A DNA stretch of 64,000 nucleotides from JAHCHG01 sp041394845. GTDB taxonomy: Bacteria; Acidobacteriota; Blastocatellia; Pyrinomonadales; Pyrinomonadaceae. Below are positions 60,559 to 64,000 of the stretch, one piece after another. Numbering within the stretch: position 1 is the stretch's first letter; each line of letters begins with the position of its first letter. Both the position numbers and the translations under genes were made by a program. The notes under the pieces were generated by a model, which made no database searches, was not told where the DNA came from, and saw only the letters and a list, made by a program, of their open reading frames with translations. Location of the stretch: positions 186,001 to 250,000 of the forward strand of contig JAWKHL010000003.1 of the NCBI GenBank assembly GCA_041394845.1. The letters are read 5' to 3'.

Positions 60559-60658
60559 GATTTTGGATTTCGGATTTCGGATTTTGGATTGGCTTTGAAA
60601 ATTCTCAGGAATATGCTAATTGAAATAATCCGAAATCCAAAACCTGGAATCCAAAATG
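60559..60658. repeat. inverted pair of GGATTTT-type tracts upstream of ettA
   Basis: Tracts 60559-60590 and 60626-60658 in opposite orientation lie between ettA and the VOC remnant. Confidence 0.65.
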
Positions 60659-60668
60659 TGGTGTTTTT

Positions 60669-60849
60669 TCAATCGCCCGGCTTGCCGAATTTCAGCGGAT
60701 TGCCGTGCGCCTCGATGACGTACGATTCCTCCATTCCCGATTCGCGAAGGGCGGGCGGGTTTAAGTCGAGACCGAGTTTTTGCCCGTAAAATTCGACCGC
60801 TTTCCGGACGGCTAGCGAGATCTAGAACGGGTATCGTGCTTTGAATCAT
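60669..60849 (-). pseudogene. VOC/glyoxalase-family remnant (frameshifted, internally deleted)
   Basis: From ATG 60849 the frame reads MIQSTIPVLDLAS. One extra base near 60810 shifts it, after which VRKAVEFYGQKLGLDLN and then SGMEESYVIEAHGNPLKFGK continue to a stop at 60669. These are the first strand-helix and the last strand of a vicinal-oxygen-chelate protein, with the middle missing (60 residues against about 120-130). The ATG overlaps the stop of the upstream enolase gene (ATGA), so it was once translationally coupled to it. Confidence 0.6.
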
Positions 60850-61955
60850 CTTATCTTCGTTTTTCTGACCGTTAAATCATCGATCCTGTCCCTTCTGACG
60901 TCAAATCCGATCCCCGGTTTTTCCGGAGCGATGATCGTGCCGTCGGCGGTAACTTCAACTTCGGGCCGGATGATGTCTTCGCGCCAGTATCTTTTGCCAG
61001 CCGAAACGTCTCCGGGCAAGGTGAAACCGGCGAGGGTGGACATGGCGATGTTGTGGGCGCGGCCGACCCCGGCTTCGAGCATCCCGCCGCACCAGACGGG
61101 GACTTCGGCCCGGCGGCAGACGTCTTCAATGAGTTTGGCCTGAGCGTGTCCGCCGACCCGGCCGAGTTTGACGTTGATGATCCGGCAGGCATTCAGTTCG
61201 ATCGCCTTGCGCGCGTCCTCCGGCGAGCGGATCGATTCGTCCAGACAAACCGGCGTTTTGATCTGGCCTTGCAATTTGGCGTGATCGAGCATATCGTCGT
61301 ACGCCAGAGGTTGTTCGAGCATCATCAGGTCAAACTCTTCCAGACGGCGGAAAAGGTCGATGTCGTTCAGCGAATAAGCCGAATTGGCGTCGCCCATAAG
61401 CCGGATCGGGCCGAACTTTTCGCGCACCTTTTCGATGATGTCGAAATCCCAGCCGGGTTTGATCTTGATCTTGATCCTTTGGTAACCGGCGTCGAGTTCG
61501 GTTCGGATCTTTTCGAAAAGCCCTTCGACGGAATCCTGAATGCCGATCGAAACTCCGCAGGGAATCTCTTTGTTTATCCCGCCGAGATGCCGCCACAGAG
61601 GAACGTTCAGATTTTTGGCTTCCAGATCCCAGACGGCCGTCTCAAGGGTCGCCTTGGCCATCCGGTTGCCGCGCACCTTTTCCATCAAACCCCAGACGTC
61701 CGAAGCCCTTTCAAACTCTTTTCCGAGAAGCATCGGCCCCAGAATTTTTTCCAGCGCCGCCCAGCAGGATTCGGTCCATTCCTCGGAATAAGACGGCGTT
61801 TCGCCGACCGTGCATTCGCCCCAGCCTTCCGCGCCGGACTGGTCTTCGACCCTCGCCAGAATGATCCGCCGCCGGAGGGTTCGGCCGAAACTCGTCTCAA
61901 AAAAAGAAACGAGCGGCATCTGGATTTCGATCAGTTCGATTGATTTGATTTTCAC
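60846..61955 (-). CDS. o-succinylbenzoate synthase / N-succinylamino acid racemase (enolase superfamily)
   Basis: The 369-residue protein has the OSBS/NSAR arrangement. A capping domain starts KIKSIELIEIQMPLVSFFET. The catalytic KIKIKPG lies near residue 163, metal ligands in GDANSAY, LEQPL and LDESIRS, and the second lysine in NVKLGRVGG. Members make o-succinylbenzoate for menaquinone or racemise N-succinyl amino acids; sequence alone does not decide. No other men genes are nearby. Confidence 0.85.
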   Translation of the reverse strand: MKIKSIELIEIQMPLVSFFETSFGRTLRRRIILARVEDQSGAEGWGECTVGETPSYSEEWTESCWAALEKILGPMLLGKEFERASDVWGLMEKVRGNRMAKATLETAVWDLEAKNLNVPLWRHLGGINKEIPCGVSIGIQDSVEGLFEKIRTELDAGYQRIKIKIKPGWDFDIIEKVREKFGPIRLMGDANSAYSLNDIDLFRRLEEFDLMMLEQPLAYDDMLDHAKLQGQIKTPVCLDESIRSPEDARKAIELNACRIINVKLGRVGGHAQAKLIEDVCRRAEVPVWCGGMLEAGVGRAHNIAMSTLAGFTLPGDVSAGKRYWREDIIRPEVEVTADGTIIAPEKPGIGFDVRRDRIDDLTVRKTKIR

Positions 61956-61970
61956 AGCCCAAAAACGGAT

Positions 61971-62048
61971 TTCAGATTTCAGATTTCAGATTTCAGAGAA
62001 ATCAAGCCAATCTTTTTCTGAAATTTGAAATTTGTAATTTGAAATCTT
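61971..62048. repeat. TTTCAGA / TTTGAAA short tandem tracts
   Basis: Four tandem TTTCAGA units (about 61975-62000) and a second, degenerate TTTGAAA tract (about 62021-62046) in the divergent gap before the MscS gene; a variant of the dispersed tract family. Confidence 0.65.
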
Positions 62049-62097
62049 CTTACATTGCGTCCAAACCGTCAAATTCGGACAAACCCAAAATCCCTTG

Positions 62098-62106
62098 TGC
62101 TATCAT
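62098..62106 (+). promoter_or_regulatory. candidate extended -10 for the MscS gene
   Basis: TGCTATCAT is an extended -10 type element 55 nt before ATG 62161; no clear -35. Confidence 0.3.
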
Positions 62107-62160
62107 TTAACAAAACCCTGAATATACCCCCAAAAATTTATTGAAATTTGGAAGGAGAAT

Positions 62161-63087
62161 ATGAAATCGGTTCAGATATTTTTGTTGCAGGCAAACTTAC
62201 AGGAGACGACGAACAAGACCTTTGAGGCCGGAGAGGCTGTAAAGAATACGCTTTTTGAGTTGTTTAACGGTTTTTTCGCCCGGCTCCCTCTGATCGGCGT
62301 CGGGCTGGTCGTTTTTGTGATCTTTCTCGGCATCGCTTACCTTATCCGGAGGTTGATCAAGGCGACCGCCCTCAAGGCTCATCTCGACCCGATGCTCGCC
62401 TCCCTGCTGGCCCGGATCGGAAACATCGTCATCATTCTGCTCGGTCTGTTCGTCGCCCTGACGGTGATCGTTCCGGGAATCGATCCGGGCGATCTTTTCG
62501 CCGGTCTGGGCATCGGTTCGGTGGCGCTCGGTTTCGCCTTCAAGGACGTTTTGCAAAACCTCTTCGCCGGATTTCTGATCCTTCTTTATCGCCCCTTTAA
62601 GATCGGCGATCAGATCCTGATCAACGATTACGAGGGGACGGTCGAAGAGATCAACGTCCGCGCCACCAAGATGAGAACCTACGACGGCGAAAGGGTGGTC
62701 ATCCCGAACAGCGATCTTTATATGAACGCCGTTCTGGTCCGGACCGCCTTTCCCAGCCGGCGGACCAAGATCGTCGTCGGCATCGGTTACGATGAAGATC
62801 ACGAACAGGCGCGTCTGGTTCTGCTGAACGTTCTGAATGATACGAAAGGCGTTTTGAACGAACCGGCTCCCGCCGTCCGGGTGATCGAGCTGGCCGATTC
62901 TTCGGTCAATCTGCAAATGCTTTACTGGACCGATTCAAACCAATCGAGCACGACAAAAGCCGTCGATGATGTTGTTTCCGCCGCCAAGAAAGCGCTCGAT
63001 GCGGCCGGAATCGAAATTCCGTTCCCGCAGAGGGTTTTGACGATGAATAACAATAAATTCAAGATCCAGCAGGTCGGTGCTGAATAG
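62161..63087 (+). CDS. small-conductance mechanosensitive channel (MscS family)
   Basis: A 308-residue channel releasing osmolytes on hypo-osmotic shock. Three membrane helices are followed by the pore-lining GLGIGSVALGFAFKDVLQNL and FAGFLILLYRPFKIGD. The beta domain contains RATKMRTYDGERVVIPNSD, then a C-terminal alpha/beta domain. Signature residues fit MscS rather than MscL. GGAAGGAG stands 4 nt before ATG 62161. Confidence 0.93.
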   Translation: MKSVQIFLLQANLQETTNKTFEAGEAVKNTLFELFNGFFARLPLIGVGLVVFVIFLGIAYLIRRLIKATALKAHLDPMLASLLARIGNIVIILLGLFVALTVIVPGIDPGDLFAGLGIGSVALGFAFKDVLQNLFAGFLILLYRPFKIGDQILINDYEGTVEEINVRATKMRTYDGERVVIPNSDLYMNAVLVRTAFPSRRTKIVVGIGYDEDHEQARLVLLNVLNDTKGVLNEPAPAVRVIELADSSVNLQMLYWTDSNQSSTTKAVDDVVSAAKKALDAAGIEIPFPQRVLTMNNNKFKIQQVGAE

Positions 63088-63144
63088 AATTCTTGGAAGA
63101 ATTCGGAAACCGATCAAACGTAGGGAGAAATTTCGTCAAGGCGA

Positions 63145-63273
63145 GCGGGCGCCAGCGACCCTTCCTGAAATTTTATTTTTTAAAAGCTTCTTTTACCGTT
63201 GAGCCGAGTGAATCCAAAGCTTGATAAAGAAATTAAAATTGATTTCAGGTCGGGAAGGGTCGCTGGCGCCCGC
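63145..63273. repeat. 129-bp element with perfect 21-bp inverted ends
   Basis: GCGGGCGCCAGCGACCCTTC (63145-63164, plus one further base) has an exact complement at 63253-63273; the AT-rich interior also carries TGAAAT/ATTTCA. It lies between convergent genes and could act as terminator or be a non-autonomous repeat. Confidence 0.75.
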
Positions 63274-63318
63274 TTAACTTTACAAGCGTTCCGCATCACC
63301 ACAAAAAAATTTCCGATC

Positions 63319-64000
63319 TCACTCGCATTTTCCGCAATCGCCCCGGTCCGCTCCCCTCCGGCCGCGATTGTAATTTCTCAGATTTCGCTCGTAATCCTCG
63401 ACGATATCCAGAATAAAACGGATGTCTTTGTCGTCCATATTGGGATAACGGTCGTAGGCGGTCCGGACCGAGCGACTGACCAGGTCCTGAGCGCGAACGA
63501 ATTGATTTTGCCGGGCCGCTTCGGTCATATCATAGAGCGATTGCGCCAGTTCGGCGATGGTGTAATTTTTCCGAACCAGCGAATCGGCCAAAAGGTCTTC
63601 CGCCCTACCGCCGCTCAAAGAAACGACCGAATCGACCGTTTCCGCGACCTGACGGCGGGTCTTGATGTCAAAGTAAGAAAGTCTGACCTTGACCGGAAAA
63701 TTCTTTCCGCCCGCCCGGTCGCCCGCGATCCGGAATTTCATCATCACCAACTGCGTCAGACCGTTGTTCATATCGTCGAGCGGAATGCTGACCTTATTGC
63801 GACCGAACTGCGGCTCGTAACCGAAAACCTTTTCGAGTTTGAGATTCGGGTCGAATTCGACCTCGAGGGAAACCCTCCGCGCCACCGGCGAGATCAGACT
63901 CTGGACCTCTTTGACGAAAACCTTTTCGATGTCGTGCGCGTCGGCGACGAAATGAAAGAGTCCGCGGCCCTGCCGGGAAAGCGTCCTGAGGAGTTCGCGG
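63319..64000 (-). CDS. VWA-domain protein, C-terminal part (start outside window)
   Basis: The open frame enters at 64000 and ends at 63319 (227 codons). It begins RELLRTLSRQGRGLFHFVAD followed by AHDIEKVFVKEVQSLISPVA, the end of a von Willebrand A domain as in YfbK-like Ca-activated chloride-channel-type proteins. A beta-rich domain (LVMMKFRIAGDRAGGKNFPV) and a helical tail ending DCGKCE follow. Probably a secreted or membrane-attached protein; the missing MIDAS region lies beyond the window. Confidence 0.85.
   Translation of the reverse strand, partial: RELLRTLSRQGRGLFHFVADAHDIEKVFVKEVQSLISPVARRVSLEVEFDPNLKLEKVFGYEPQFGRNKVSIPLDDMNNGLTQLVMMKFRIAGDRAGGKNFPVKVRLSYFDIKTRRQVAETVDSVVSLSGGRAEDLLADSLVRKNYTIAELAQSLYDMTEAARQNQFVRAQDLVSRSVRTAYDRYPNMDDKDIRFILDIVEDYERNLRNYNRGRRGADRGDCGKCE

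Noticed and set aside
60811..60826. Overlapping GCTAGC, AGATCT and TCTAGA sites that look like a cloning polylinker
   Set aside because: The bases are needed to encode the VOC remnant start (VLDLAS), and no vector-like sequence adjoins; coincidence is more likely.

Overview
The window looks like a chromosomal segment of an Acidobacteriota genome, probably class Blastocatellia. That placement is an inference. It rests on a GWxTD-domain protein, Oar-like TonB-dependent receptors with an N-terminal carboxypeptidase-regulatory domain, large beta-propeller/amidohydrolase fusions and long protein-coding genes of moderately high GC. Nearly all of it is ordinary chromosome. I see no prophage, no insertion sequence with a transposase, no rRNA and no CRISPR array.

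Layout. 1-3.4 kb: truncated GWxTD protein, a 268-bp palindromic mobile-like element, an orphan RelE-like toxin, an unknown protein, then a zinc alcohol dehydrogenase behind an AhpD-like gene with an in-frame TGA (probable selenocysteine). 3.6-17 kb: peptidoglycan-binding protein, DUF1992, sterol-desaturase/alkylglycerol-monooxygenase-like enzyme, DUF58, a 1102-residue propeller-amidohydrolase, RsgA, GNAT, DUF3052, SpoIIM-like protein and an ABC exporter. 17-29 kb: ECF-like sigma factor with a zinc anti-sigma-like partner, RibA, then two long tandem TonB-dependent receptors flanked by two paralogous exported carboxypeptidase-regulatory/TPR proteins. 29-34.5 kb: HD phosphohydrolase with no standard start codon, TonB-domain protein, PlsC, M13 peptidase. 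34.6-49.6 kb, minus strand: the conserved transcription/translation cluster, read in the order tRNA-Tyr, tRNA-Gly, tRNA-Thr, tuf, rpmG, tRNA-Trp, secE, nusG, rplK, rplA, rplJ, rplL, rpoB, rpoC. 49.6-64 kb: XerD, DUF4173 membrane protein, FAD oxidoreductase, a winged-helix regulator with a membrane protein, a GT-C-like membrane protein with a lipoprotein, EttA, a broken VOC gene, an OSBS/NSAR enolase, an MscS channel and the end of a VWA-domain protein.

Functional links. The receptors, the TPR/carboxypeptidase-regulatory proteins and the TonB-domain protein suggest an outer-membrane uptake locus of unknown substrate. Both receptor genes carry a well-spaced -24/-12 (sigma-54 type) promoter candidate followed, 27 nt later, by a shared leader motif, so they are probably co-regulated. 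The Sec-type AhpD protein and the alcohol dehydrogenase are 8 nt apart and likely form one redox operon.

A striking genome-scale feature is the large number of intergenic tracts made of 7-9 bp units (GGATTTT-type and its complement), often as inverted pairs beginning at or just after stop codons. The best is a perfect 31-bp inverted repeat between rpoB and rpoC. Several other palindromic repeat families are also present.
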